Source: Chrysomallon squamiferum
Lineage: Eukaryota > Mollusca > Gastropoda > Neomphalida > Peltospiridae
NCBI GenBank assembly: GCA_012295275.1
Contig: CM022667.1
Coordinates: 11,010,038-11,060,037 of the forward strand
Length of the DNA: 50,000 bases
Direction: 5' to 3'
How positions within the stretch are numbered: the stretch's first letter is position 1; each line of letters opens with the position of its first letter. The translations under genes and the position numbers were made by a program. Shown here piece after piece: positions 34,201 through 45,429 of the stretch. The notes beneath the pieces are model-generated. The model was not told the origin of the DNA, did not search any database, and saw nothing but the letters and a program-made list of their open reading frames with translations.

Positions 34201-34630
34201 AGCGATATAAATTTCCTTGCTTTTCTTTGCCGTCACTTTAACAGTTTCTCTCCATTTCTATTCTATTATTAAAAAAAACAACAACATTCGTTTGTATTTA
34301 GAGTAACAAAAAAAACAATATAAACAAAATAATTTTTAATTTTTTTTTTTAGCATTATAACTTATCCATGCTGAGTGTATGATAATTCTGATAAGATATT
34401 TTTGTTTTGTTTAAAATGCGCAAAATTTGTTGAGTCATCAGAAACTGTTATCTCGTGATGTAACGAAGTCAGAATAAGACGTGACAGATAACATTATTTC
34501 AGTGCTCGACAGGTGCTCTTTAAAACATAAATTACATAGCGTGGTACAGATTAAATACCTACTGTCTCTTTCTACCAGTGACTGTATCTCTCTCACTCTC
34601 TCTTTCTTTCTCTGCCTTTATCTCGATTTC

Positions 34631-34639
34631 TTCATCTCT

Positions 34640-34726
<87 letters not shown>
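34631..34726. repeat. (CT)n microsatellite
   Basis: CT run with a single CATC interruption at about 34660. Confidence 0.95.
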
Positions 34727-34730
<4 letters not shown>

Positions 34731-34739
34731 TTTTCTTCA

Positions 34740-35226
34740 ATCAAAAATACTAGTAATTGATTATATTAGTATTATCGTTATTGTTGTTGTTGCTGTGGTT
34801 TGTGCTTATTTTAATATATATGATGTTATTTTAATATATAAAGAAAAAACACTGCGCTGTGGATTTTCAAAATAAATTTATTAAATCCAGAAGCTTTCGC
34901 CAGCGAAAGAAATTTTATGTAGTAATGTAAAAATATTACAAAATATATACAAACAATATATACAAAGTATATAATGTAATAAGTGCATATGTCAAATTAA
35001 AATTTAAAAATATACATTCAGAAAATATATTTACATATGTCATTTAGAAGATTCAAACAAATGTGTTCTCCAGTATTAATTAAATGGTTTCAATAGTACA
35101 AGCATAAGCAGCAGCAGCTGCAGTAGTACAGTAGTAGTAGTAGTAGCAGCAGCAGTAGCAGCAACAGCAGCAGTTGGAGTACTGTAATAGTTAGTTTCAG
35201 TCATCAAAATCCACCGTTGTTAGATT
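34740..35226 (-). other. Probable 3' UTR of the CUB-LDLa gene and flank
   Basis: Downstream of the minus-strand stop codon. An (AGT/AGC)n tract lies at 35105-35172. Minus-strand AATAAA (TTTATT on +, about 34876) is a possible polyadenylation signal. Confidence 0.35.
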
Positions 35227-36541
35227 TCAAGATTTTAGCGAATGCATCGACACCGAAGGCGAAGACATAACAAGACTCGGCGGCTTCGTTTTCTCGCGCT
35301 CGGCATTCTGGGCATTTTGGTCGTCTTCGTCGTGGATCGTGTCGTACTTCGGGTGACCTCGTTTTCCTTTAAAGTACAGATTGGTCACCGGATAGGACAC
35401 TTCTGTGTCGTAAATTCCGTCGTCGTTCCAGTGATCCGCCAAAAACCTTTGCCACTTGTTTCTGTTGTATAGGTAATAGGCAACACCGGCAATGAGTAGA
35501 ACGAAAGCGAGACTTCCAAATGTTGCTCCGAGAATCAGAGCCGTGTTGTCTTTTGCTAGTTGTTCTGTTTCAGTTTCTGAAATAAACGGAAAAAGGAGAA
35601 ACATAATCATATAGTGATAATGATGTCGATGGTGGTGATAATGGTAGTTGTAGTTGCTGTAGTAATATTGGCTGAGGATGAATAGTGGCACTAGTAATTG
35701 AAGTAGTAGTAATGGTAACAGTAGCAGCAAAAGTAATAGTAGTAGTAGTAGTAGTAGTTGTTGTTGTTGTTGTAATGGTAGTAGTAACAGTAGAAGCAAG
35801 AATTAGAACAGGGTAAAAAGGTGCATAGTGAAATAGTTGAAATGTATGTGATGTATAGCATAAATGTATTGATGTATTCATTGACCTTATTTATTTATTT
35901 ATTTATTCACATATTTATTTATTTATTTATTTGTTCATTCATTCATTCATTCATTCAATAGTTCATTCACTTATTTAATTATTTTTTTATTTATATGTAT
36001 TTATTTCGATTTATAAAATTTTTTTATTTGCTATTAAAGTATTTCCATTCTTAGCCGTTCAGTTAAACTGTTAATGTTCGAATCTGCGAAAAGGAAATCA
36101 ATACAGAAGTGCTTATTCGATCTCCTATTATCGAAACAAAATTACAGCATTCTCTAACTACTCTAATTTATTTTAATTTATCAAACTTTTGAATCATGGG
36201 ACAATGCCAAGAATGGGAAAACAGACATTTGGATGCTTTGTGCAGGACTGATCCAGAGTCCTGTCAGGACCGATGTGAAAGCTTAGCCACTTAGCTGTAA
36301 ACAGCTGTTTTTGTCGACAGAACGCGGTAGACTGGTACTCACCAGAGCAGTTCGCTTCATCGCTCCCGTCCCGCACTGATTGTAGTGGTCACACCTCAGA
36401 CTGTCAGAAATACACAGACTGTTGTTACATTTGAACTGACTGCTACCACACGGAGCTGCAAGGAAAATAAAATAATGAATAATAATAAATAAATTGAAAA
36501 AAATAATAATAATAAACAGTGAATAAATAAAACTTTTTAAA

Positions 36542-36591
<50 letters not shown>

Positions 36592-37936
36592 TAAAATAAA
36601 TAAACAAATAAATAAAAATGAAATGGAATTCAGTAATGATCTGTACCAACCAGAGAATATTTATTTATATTACGAATCATTACAATATTTTTTAATATTA
36701 GCATTTAAAATATATTTGCCACTTTGCCATTATTTCATCTAATTTTATCAATGCAATGAATGTTCAAACATGCACCATCCCATGGATCAAAAACATAAAT
36801 AAAGGTCTTCGCTAGTCATTATGGAGCATTGAATAGAACGTGAAATAGCTGAATAGTGAACTGACTTTATTTGATCCTGCAACTTATCATGTATCAATCG
36901 AGCGCTCAGTCTGTGCACTGAAATCCTTTTATAACAATATTCAACCGACTGCAGTGAAATCGGATACGTATAATGGTTAATGCAAATAAATCTATTTTTA
37001 GGAATGTATCCACCTGTTTTTGTTTAAATATTTATAATTAGGACATTTACATATTCTCACGAGTCATCCAATTAGCAATTCAAACTCTCAGTTGAATCGG
37101 ATGTATTATTCTATGGCGAGTATTCCGGAAACTGACGAAAATAGTCGCAAACAGCCGACCTAAGGAAACCGGTTCTGCTGTTTTGTAATAGTGTCTGTGC
37201 ACTGAAATCCTTTTATAACAATATTCAACCGACTGCAGTGAAATCGGATACGTATAATGGTTAATGCAAATAAATCTATTTTTAGGAATGTATCCACCTG
37301 TTTTTGTTTAAATATTTATAATTAGGACATTTACATATTCTCACGAGTCATCCAATTAGCAATTCAAACTCTCAGTTGAATCGGATGTATTATTCTATGG
37401 CGAGTATTCCGGAAACTGACGAAAATAGTCGCAAACAGCCGACCTAAGGAAACCGGTTCTGCTGTTTTGTAATAGTGTCTTGAAGAGTAATACAACAGAA
37501 GGACGAACAAGATTTAATTTTGATATTTCAAGTAATATTTATGATCAAATATTTATTAAAACTGACTTTATTTTCAGAAATATTCATATTAAAGTAAAAG
37601 TGTACTTGTAGTGAAAAAAAAAAGATTTAACTTTGAAATTTCAAGAAATATTTATTAAAGCTGACTTTATTTTTAGAAATATTAACATTCGAGTAAAAGT
37701 ATACTTGTAGTGATCCTAAGAAATTATTTCTGCACAATTCTTAACTATTATTCGCTGTTGGCCACCAATATTTCCTGATAATAACGTGCAATACTACATC
37801 TTTGTTTCCTAATTAATAAATAAAATAAAATAAAATGAAATAAAATAATAAAACTCCAGAAAACTGAGTCTATCTGTCCCTTTTTCTCCAAGTTTCATTC
37901 TTATCATTTTTTATAATTTTTTTGTATTATTTTGAA

Positions 37937-37997
<61 letters not shown>

Positions 37998-38169
37998 TGT
38001 TGTTGTTGTTGTTATTTTGGTTGGTGTATCTCGTTATTTCAATTATTAATAATCAACTATTACTAATAGTAATCATAAACAATTAAAAATAGTGTTAAGG
38101 AAGATAACTCATAAACGAAACTTAATAGATCGTTTAGGAGTTATCGTTCTTCTTTGAAACTAATAAAAT

Positions 38170-38251
<82 letters not shown>

Positions 38252-39673
38252 TTTCTACGTTATGAGTAATAATTATAATTTTTCTCAAGTGTTATAATTA
38301 AATGTATACAAAGTACTGTCCAGCACTGTCTATTAAATACCTGTTTATCAACAATGGGATTATGACCTTTGTTCATGACATTAATCTTCTTTTAAGCTAA
38401 GTAATAAATTAAACACAAATTCACCTGTATTAATTTCTACAAACAGCAAGCTAAATCCACGAAACATTCCCGATGCGTCTGTTTTGAAGTATAACGTAAC
38501 CACATTTCCTGTTGACGTAATATTGGACGGCAAGGATACCCCACACAGAGGTTCAGAGGTCAGTTTTGGACTTGTTGTGCCACTTCCGTCGTAAAAATCA
38601 ACGTAATCAACGCACGTGCCGCTTATCTTGGTTTCGAGTTCGAAGCGCTGGAAAAGGGAGAGCACTCTCTTTCCAGGCGTCACTGTAAGCTGGTAGGTAC
38701 AGCTGACGTCATTGAAATACGTCAGACGTGTACTGCTTTCCAACCATCGACTGGTGGATGCGGAAACTTTGCTGTTGCAAGCGGTGGGAAAATAGTCTGT
38801 TTAATATAAATAAATAAATAAATAAATAAAAGATTGAAAAGTAAATAATGTAAAATAAAATAAAAAAAATAAAAAATAAATAAAAATAAATTAAATAATG
38901 ATGATGATGACGATGACAATATTGAAAAATAAAAATATAAATAAATAAAATAATGATGATGATGATGATTAAGTAAATTGGAACTATCAACAAAGAAAGA
39001 ATCAAAATGATTAGGTAAATAAGTAAATGACAAAAGTGACATTTCGAAAATAAATAAAAAATGATGATGATGATATTGATAACAAAATAGAATATAAAAT
39101 TAAATAAATAGAACAATGATAATGATGGTGATACAAACTGAGAGTATAAACAAAGAAATAAATAAAATTAAAGGCAAATAAATAAATGACAAAAACAAAT
39201 ACATAATAATAAAACAGTAGCAATAACAGAAACGACAACAACAACGAAAACAACATCATCATCAACAACAACAATAATAACTACTACTACTACTACCACT
39301 ATTATTATTGTTGTTGTTGTTGTTGTTGTTATTATTATTATTATTATTATTATAAAGATAAAACATACATATACACTGAAGAAGAAAAAAAAATATAGTC
39401 TACTTAGTTCAGTCTATTCACCTGCTTATATATGTTCACAAACGTTAATGTTTACCGAGAATAAAAACCTGTCATTGACTCATATAATAAGCCTGTTACA
39501 CTTAACGTTAAATATAAACGAACACGTATGTTGGATTAAGTTAATAATAAACAGACCTAGTAAGTTAAAAGTTACTTACCTATAGTTAGCGAAGCTGCAT
39601 AGTTAAGAAAGAACGAATACAACACAAAAACACAAACACTGGAATCAACAAATCTCGAAAATACGGATTTCAT
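35227..39673 (-). CDS. CUB-LDLa single-pass membrane protein, 4 exons, with a 1-base defect in the LDLa exon
   Basis: Minus-strand exons: 39673-39580 (signal peptide), 38796-38425 (CUB), 36455-36343 (LDLa) and 35576-35227 (transmembrane plus tail). All joins are phase 1. About 309 aa are expected. The CUB domain spans residues 38-152, with four cysteines (38, 64, 93, 116) and the acidic E86, D95 and D138 expected for calcium binding. The LDLa exon begins CGSSQFKC and has CNNSLC and RCDHYNQC. It then continues in a different frame as DGSDEANCSG, because the exon is 113 rather than 114 bases, one base lost at the CCC at 36370-36372. Exon 4 gives a transmembrane helix (ALILGATFGSLAFVLLIAG) and a tail of about 75 residues with YDTE and YDTI. 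NETO proteins (two CUBs, LDLa, TM) are the nearest known architecture, but only one CUB is present here. The function is unknown. Confidence 0.8.
35600..35960. repeat. (AGT)n/(TTG)n and (TTTA)n, (ATTC)n in the LDLa-TM intron
   Basis: AGT-type array at 35640-35800, TTTA at 35888-35932, ATTC at 35936-35958. Confidence 0.85.
36547..36612. repeat. (AAT)n microsatellite in the CUB-LDLa intron
   Basis: Pure AAT followed by AAAT units. Confidence 0.95.
36910..37477. repeat. 284-bp tandem duplication, two apparently identical copies
   Basis: Units 36910-37193 and 37194-37477 read the same throughout by eye, beginning TCTGTGCACTG and ending TTTTGTAATAGTG. The sequence is non-repetitive otherwise and lies in the CUB-LDLa intron of the membrane-protein gene. 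This is either a very recent duplication or an assembly artefact. Confidence 0.9.
37936..38012. repeat. (ATT)n/(GTT)n microsatellite
   Basis: ATT units to 37996, then GTT. Confidence 0.95.
38176..38246. repeat. (GA)n microsatellite
   Basis: Pure AG run in the CUB-LDLa intron. Confidence 0.95.
38808..39355. repeat. Mixed AAAT, ATG, AAC, ACT and ATT repeats in the first CUB-gene intron
   Basis: Successive AAAT, (GAT)n, AAC, ACT and TTG/ATT units. GATGATGATGA occurs at least three times (38899, 38952, 39061) within AAAT-rich sequence, so a longer compound unit may have been duplicated. Confidence 0.8.
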
Positions 39674-39840
39674 TTTGTTAAGCGCTGTTGTTTATAGATC
39701 CGCCATTACGCACTGAACATACTGGCTGTTTACAAATGGCGGTCGTTGCGCGGTTACAAGGTCAGACGAGACCAGATTATCGTCTGCTTTAAACTGGTTG
39801 TTCTCTTTTATGTGGAAGAAGTGAACCGTTTGGGAAACAG
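39674..39840. promoter_or_regulatory. Probable divergent promoter and plus-strand leader exon
   Basis: This GC-richer stretch lies directly upstream of the CUB-LDLa start codon. It carries two oppositely oriented YY1-like ATGGCGG motifs (CCGCCATTA at 39700-39708, AAATGGCGG at 39734-39742). On the + strand, GGGAAACAG|GTAAGTAA at 39840/39841 is a strong donor, suggesting a non-coding first exon going right. Its only ATG (39810) stops within five codons. The intact GPCR downstream is a possible partner. Confidence 0.4.
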
Positions 39841-39887
39841 GTAAGTAATAAAGTTGCGAGTGTTTTACAGTCTAGAATTTTCTTCTT

Positions 39888-39898
39888 CTTCTTCTTCT

Positions 39899-39945
<47 letters not shown>

Positions 39946-39990
39946 TGATGATGATGATGACAACAACAACAACAACAACAACAACAGATG
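39888..39990. repeat. (TTC)n, (AAT)n, (GAT)n, (AAC)n compound microsatellite
   Basis: Four trinucleotide types in succession, beginning 47 bases after the leader donor at 39841. Confidence 0.95.
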
Positions 39991-40384
39991 TCACGATATC
40001 CTTCTTATTGTCCTAATTCTTTTTTCTTTCTTTCAGGGTTGTATTTTATTTTTCTCTTCTTTTCTTTCTTTCTTTTGTTTTTATTTAAATAAATAGATAA
40101 ATGAAATGAAATTAAATTGAAATTACTTATTTATTATTTTCAAGAAAATTATATTGAATTATTAAATATATATGATAGGCTTACGAGATACATAATACTT
40201 ATGCATGTACTTAGAAAGAAATTAAAAACAACAACAAAACAAAAAAAACATCGATTGTAGAACTAAAATGAACACACATTTTATAAAAATGATGTATAAG
40301 AAGAATGAGTCCATTTACAGTAATAATACTAAAGATAAAAATAAATAAATAGATAATTAAAATTGAACAAAACCTTTGAATAAT

Positions 40385-40570
40385 ACCCATGTTAAGCCCC
40401 TCTCTCTTTCACTTGAACATGACGTCACAATAAAATAACGTCACCAAAGTAATGTTTTCTGTCGACGTGGTTAGACTAGAAATCTCTCTAAAACTAGTAA
40501 ACGTTTTTACCTGTTTTAATACGTGAGAAATATTTAGACAACATACAACATAAATTATGATGCATCGTTG
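40385..40570. repeat. Candidate dispersed repeat, copy B
   Basis: Shares GAACATGACGTCA and AATAACGTCA with 3940-4160. It also shares ACTAGAAATCT with the repeat at 24425. Confidence 0.3.
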
Positions 40571-40734
40571 TATAATTTGATAATTTGTACATAAACAGTG
40601 TATCTATTATTTCAAAATACCGATATGGAAATCATTTAGTAAAGAAAGAAAGAAAGAAAGAAAAAAAAATAGTCACGCAGTACACTCATATTTATATATC
40701 AGAGGGCGCTTAATAAATAAAGTAAAATAAAATA

Positions 40735-41950
40735 ATGTATAATAAAATAACTACTACTGCTACTACTATTATTACTAATAATACATATATTTATTTGCTT
40801 GCTTACTAGCTCATTTATTTTATTTTATTTCATTTTATGTTATTTTATTTTATTTAGTTCGCAGTTTGTTTATTATGAAGTATAATTTTAGAATTCAGTG
40901 ATTGATTGATACACTGATTATTTTAGATTAATACTAACGCTATCTGAGTCAGATCTAATCTGGGTTTTTTTATGGTCAGTAGCAGGACGTCTAGTTTCTA
41001 GTTATAGCTGTCAAACAAGTAAAAGTCATGCTGCTTTCCTAAACGGGTGATATGTGTCAACAACGGACCTAATGACTCCTGGGTGGATTATCGATAATGA
41101 CCGTCATAAATAAGAAAAACAACCAACTAGCAGACTGTTAGACTACAATTAAATTGTGCATTATAGCACCGGCCATCCAGCGAAACAACAACAACAAAAA
41201 AAGACATTAATACCTTCAAATTGAAAGCACTTGCGACCACGGTTACGCAAACTTACACATGATATTTACAGTACTTTTATTTTTTATTTTATAACATGTC
41301 TTTTTTTTTTTTTTTTCTTCAAAGGTTTAATATAAATTGTTAGTCCATCACAGTAAATCGAACGCGAAAAATCGACTGTTACTAACTGTAAGTGTCAGTG
41401 TATTCAGTTGTAATTCTAATTTTAATTACTGACCACACACAATACAATTCCTTGATTTGCGAGAGATGCATAAACAGCTTCAGTATCAGCTGACCCATTA
41501 ATTTTGATAATGATTATTCTGGACACAGGTCTGTGAATGGTCATGTAGGGGGAGAAATTAGTATTCCATTTCACTTCGGTAGCCTGTTTAGTACTGATAG
41601 TAAACGAGAAATCGCTGTTCTATGTCGAATTATCCAGTAATCCAGTCAGATTTGAAATAAAGAAAAATAGATGTATTATATTTAAATATCAAGAATTTGA
41701 TATTAATGTTCAAAGGGTAATATATGAGACAAGAAAGAAAACAAAACATAATTTATTTTTCTTATTAAGAGAGATGCATTATATCATTTGGTATTTAAGG
41801 CATCCAGGACAGAATCTGTGTTAGAGATGATCATATTTCAGTTAAATGCTTAAGACGAAAATGATAATAATAACAAAATAGAAACATACTCCAAGAAAAT
41901 ATCCCCAAAAGAACAATAAACTCGAAAGATTGTTTTTTAGCTGAAGAACT
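40735..41950. other. Intergenic or leader-intron sequence
   Basis: Apart from (TTTTA)-type sequence at 40818-40858 and poly-T at 41301-41316, the region is non-repetitive. I find no coding exon in it. Confidence 0.35.
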
Positions 41951-41979
41951 TTTGTGATTCGAAATTCATTCACAGAACA

Positions 41980-42895
41980 TCAAGGCGAAGAAAGAAAGAA
42001 AGATGCACAAATAAATCTTAACTACAACATAACCGATGCCAGCAGCTGGAATCATTATTTGAATCTGTTTCTTCTGTGGATCACCATCGTCATCAACATC
42101 GACGTCTTCGGTACTTGTGGAGATCTTCTCACCTCTCTGTTCTCAACGCAGTTCGACGTCAGTGCTGTTGACTGCGATGTGTTTCTACGACACCGTCTTT
42201 TTAATCACCGTCCTTGTACTTTCCTTACTGAAACTATTCCACGATGACGTTAAAATAAAGATGTATTTATTCCACAGACGTTGACGTTGTTGCTACTGGA
42301 TCTGTGTACGCTGCTGCCGTTGTCGTTACTCACCGCAGCATGCTTAGAATGTGGAAACCTGTACTATGTATATTTTAGTTCTAACCCTGAATCTTTCGAG
42401 AAATATCAGAATCTACAACGTTGTCGTTGAACGCGCTGTTACGGATCTGTATTCGCCTTTGATAAACGCGACCCACATTAACCCTGGCCCGTATAGTGCT
42501 AACGAGTGTGACCCGGATTTTGAAGCTAATTGGGTTAATTCGGTAATTCCTCTATCCTGTTTCTTGTATTGTTATTTTGTTCCATTTCCTTCCTTTTGTA
42601 AGAATTTTGGCTCTAAACAGGCTCAACGTTAGCGAACTCGGCCAGCGAAAACGAATGATGACGTCACAAGTAATGGATCAGTTTCCAGATAAGGGCAGAC
42701 ATCTAGCACGCGCGGGTCTCGGAATTACTTCCTGTTTGCAATGTTTCCTGGTCTGTACTACCTAATTAAGTTTGTTGTGGGCTACAGTTTTGGATCATTA
42801 CAGGATATTACCAAAATAATTGTTTTCACACTGTTTGTATTTAATTTTTCGTCAAACTTTATTCTGTACTGTTTTTTTCGGTAAGATTAGGCTTA
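41980..42895 (+). pseudogene. Decayed FMRFamide-receptor-like GPCR, paralogue of the gene at 43922
   Basis: Similarity to the intact GPCR runs in order across several frames. TM1 is near 42050-42110 (YLNLFLLWITIVINIDVFG). TM2 follows a frameshift near 42178 (FYDTVFLITVLVLSLLK). TM3 is VVATGSVYAAAVVVTHR, with the ERY motif lost. The start of TM4 is RMWKPVL. Extracellular loop 2 and TM5 lie at 42390-42610. TM6-TM7 run from 42640, with a frameshift in FPGLYYLIKFVVGYSFG and the end NFSSNFILYCFF. Stops, frameshifts and deletions rule out a full receptor. Its loop 2 is short, unlike the intact copy. Confidence 0.85.
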
Positions 42896-43295
42896 AATTG
42901 CTTCACCAAATATTCCATGGTATTCGACTTGCTACGTCATTTCATTTATAAATCTCTGCGTTATTAAACATTGTAATGGCAATACTCAGGCGTAAGGAAA
43001 GATTAATATGAAATGGAATACAGTGTAGTCAGTTGTCACTCCTGCTACACAGACTGGAGTGTCACTGTTTTAACTGAATGAATGAATGAAAGGAGAAAGA
43101 TTATAATTAGAAAGTGTATGACGAATTGAAAAGAATAACAACAAATAACATCCCCCACACAAACACACAAACTGACAAGAAACAAGAAAAACAACCAATA
43201 AATAAAATAAAGCATACGAAAACTAAAATAAATGAAAAAACATTATAAAATAAATAAGAGAAATGTAATAAATAATAAAATAGAGTGAAAACAGA

Positions 43296-43296
<1 letters not shown>

Positions 43297-43357
<61 letters not shown>

Positions 43358-43370
43358 ATATATATATATA
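43297..43370. repeat. (TATC)n and (TA)n microsatellite
   Basis: Pure TATC at 43298-43355, then TA. It lies between the pseudogene and the intact GPCR. Confidence 0.95.
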
Positions 43371-43744
43371 AACAAAAAATACATTCCTTCAGAAGATAAT
43401 AATAATAATAATTACAAAATAATGATAACGACGGTCATGATATCTAAAAAACTCAACAAACCCCTTCAAAACAAACTAAACAAAACAAAAGCAAAAATAA
43501 ATAAATATAGAAATATATAAATAACTGAATTATCAATTAAATGATGAAAAAAAAAAAAAGAAAAAGAGGATACGTTTCAATTATTTACTTGAAAGAGCAA
43601 GGACATTGCTATAAATATGAACTATAATTCTGTCGTAACAGAAAAAAAAAACGTACTTATTTTATTTCACACCAGAATTTCACTGGTTCTTACAGAAACG
43701 TCAGAAATTGTGCTGCGTTTAGTTGACGAATTATCTGCCACAGG

Positions 43745-43784
<40 letters not shown>

Positions 43785-43790
43785 AAGAAA
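43745..43790. repeat. Poly-A tract upstream of the GPCR
   Basis: About 38 consecutive A bases, roughly 140 bases before the GPCR start codon. Confidence 0.9.
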
Positions 43791-43834
43791 ATTATAGGTT
43801 CATTTTGAACATGATATGTGCTTTGCCTTTCAAG

Positions 43835-43921
43835 CGAATCAGATCAATAAAAATGTGGGAAGTTTTTCGGTAGCAGCAGATTTATTTTATTTCTATCGTC
43901 TGGCGATAGCAGACGATAATT
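43835..43921 (+). other. Probable 5' UTR segment of the GPCR with an upstream ORF
   Basis: A plausible acceptor, TTTGCCTTTCAAG, ends at 43834. A seven-codon upstream ORF (ATG at 43853, TAG ending at 43873) precedes the main ATG. The exon border is inferred; the leader at 39674-39840 is one possible upstream exon. Confidence 0.35.
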
Positions 43922-45241
43922 ATGAACTTGGCGATTTCGCGGAACGAAACTTTCAGTCAAAACCTTTCAGACGTGAGCGGTCTTGCAGACGTCCTGACAG
44001 CAGTGCGGTTCTATCTTTTCTGGACCAACATCGGCTTCGACGTCGTCGGCGTACTTGGAAACGTCATCACCATCACCGTTCTGGCTCATCGAAAAATCCG
44101 CTGCTCAACGTCCATGTTGCTGATAGCCATGGGCGTTTACGATTCGCTTTACTTAATTTCGGAATTTTCCTTGTCCATCGATAAAATTATCAACAAGCAG
44201 ATGGATTCGAGATCGAAACACGCTACCGCTCTGTTCGTAATGGCAACTGGGTCGGTTTACACCGCCGTAGCCGTTACCGTGGAGAGGTACATAGCAGTGC
44301 GTCACCCCATTAAAGCACGCACGCACTGCCACATTTTGGGGATGTGGAAGACGGTCGTGTCTATCTGTTTTCTTTCGCTGGCCGTGAACTTACCGAGGAA
44401 CATAGATTTACACGCGTTTCAGATTAATGTTTCTGTGTCTAGTTTAAAAACGCTTGGAATGAACGATTCACGAATGGACGTTCAAATGTTTCCTCTTAAG
44501 AACACCAGCTTTGATGATGATACCAAAGATTTCCGCAGGACTCGGATTAAAACGATTAACAGGGATTTACAGGAATTTCCGATTAACGAGAGTAATATGG
44601 ATATAATTGGCATGTTTTCACTGAACAATAGTGACGTGGATATTGTAAAAGATTCGCAAAATTTTCGAGTTAACAAAAACGAAATCCGGTCTGAAAAAGG
44701 CGTTCAGACTGTCGTAGTTAAAACAATCTACGTCGACTGTTACAACATGACCTTCACCCCGCCCCACCGCTACATCTACTGCACCATGTTTCCCGCGTTC
44801 GGAATTCTTATTCTACCTTTTGCCTTCATATTCGTCCTGAACATTCTCATAGTCAGAATCTTCTGTAAGCGAAATCGAGAGATGACGTCATCTTTTACGT
44901 CATTTCACGACAAAGGAAAAAACCTCACGGGCGTTGCCTTGGGAATCACGTTCTGTTTCTTCGTCTTCTGCACATTCCCGGGAGGGTACTACCTAATTAG
45001 GTTTGTCTTTGGACACAGCTTCGGAATTTTTGACGAGATCACGGAAAGTTTCTGTTACACGCTGATCATAATGAATTTTTCCACCAATTTTCTGCTCTAC
45101 TGTTTTCTCGGAGAGACGTTTAGACATATATGTCTGCAGTTATTCTGCTGTCGTAGAACAAAGTCTGAAAGACGCGGTAGCAAGACAAGTTCGTTAAGAA
45201 TCGGTCAGCTTATTCAAAGTTCACTCGATGTCGGGGTCTAA
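43922..45241 (+). CDS. Rhodopsin-class GPCR, FMRFamide-receptor-like, with extended extracellular loop 2
   Basis: Uninterrupted 439-aa coding sequence; ATG at 43922 chosen as the first ATG of the frame, preceding N-glycosylation sites NET (8-10) and NLS (14-16). Seven helices: about 28-53 (GN motif at 46-47), 64-88, 101-125 with ERY (121-123), 141-158, 288-313, 336-361 and 376-396. TM7 ends NFSTNFLLYC in place of NPxxY. SVYTAVAVTVERYIAVRHP and the TM7 end resemble invertebrate FMRFamide/myosuppressin-like peptide receptors; the ligand is unknown. Loop 2 is about residues 160-287, unusually long, with an internal repeat (180-206 and 221-249) and several N-glycosylation sites. Residue 3.25, usually Cys, is Arg97. 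The C-tail has CC at 409-410, possibly palmitoylated. AATAAA at 45377-45382 is a likely polyadenylation signal. Confidence 0.9.
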   Translation: MNLAISRNETFSQNLSDVSGLADVLTAVRFYLFWTNIGFDVVGVLGNVITITVLAHRKIRCSTSMLLIAMGVYDSLYLISEFSLSIDKIINKQMDSRSKHATALFVMATGSVYTAVAVTVERYIAVRHPIKARTHCHILGMWKTVVSICFLSLAVNLPRNIDLHAFQINVSVSSLKTLGMNDSRMDVQMFPLKNTSFDDDTKDFRRTRIKTINRDLQEFPINESNMDIIGMFSLNNSDVDIVKDSQNFRVNKNEIRSEKGVQTVVVKTIYVDCYNMTFTPPHRYIYCTMFPAFGILILPFAFIFVLNILIVRIFCKRNREMTSSFTSFHDKGKNLTGVALGITFCFFVFCTFPGGYYLIRFVFGHSFGIFDEITESFCYTLIIMNFSTNFLLYCFLGETFRHICLQLFCCRRTKSERRGSKTSSLRIGQLIQSSLDVGV

Positions 45242-45429
45242 TTTGCTGGTTAATTTAATTTCGACTCCGAACTAATGATAAATGACCCCTATCTTTTACG
45301 TTGCATTCTAGTTGGACGTTTCGGACATTAATATTAAGATGTGATGCTATACTGACTGACTTGGGTTATTTGTCATAATAAATAGTGATTAAAATTCTTA
45401 TTATACATTGTATGGAGTTCAAGACATTT

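Noticed and set aside
35577-35799. N-terminal extension of the transmembrane-exon frame
   Set aside because: Sequence is Leu/Gln repeat from (AGT)n and lies beyond a clear acceptor at 35577-35578, so it is intron.
36060-36100. tRNA-like GTTCGAATC
   Set aside because: No A-box, acceptor stem or anticodon arm could be paired around it.
42351-42632. 93-codon open frame treated as a gene
   Set aside because: It has no ATG start and matches the TM4-TM5 part of the neighbouring GPCR; it belongs to the pseudogene.
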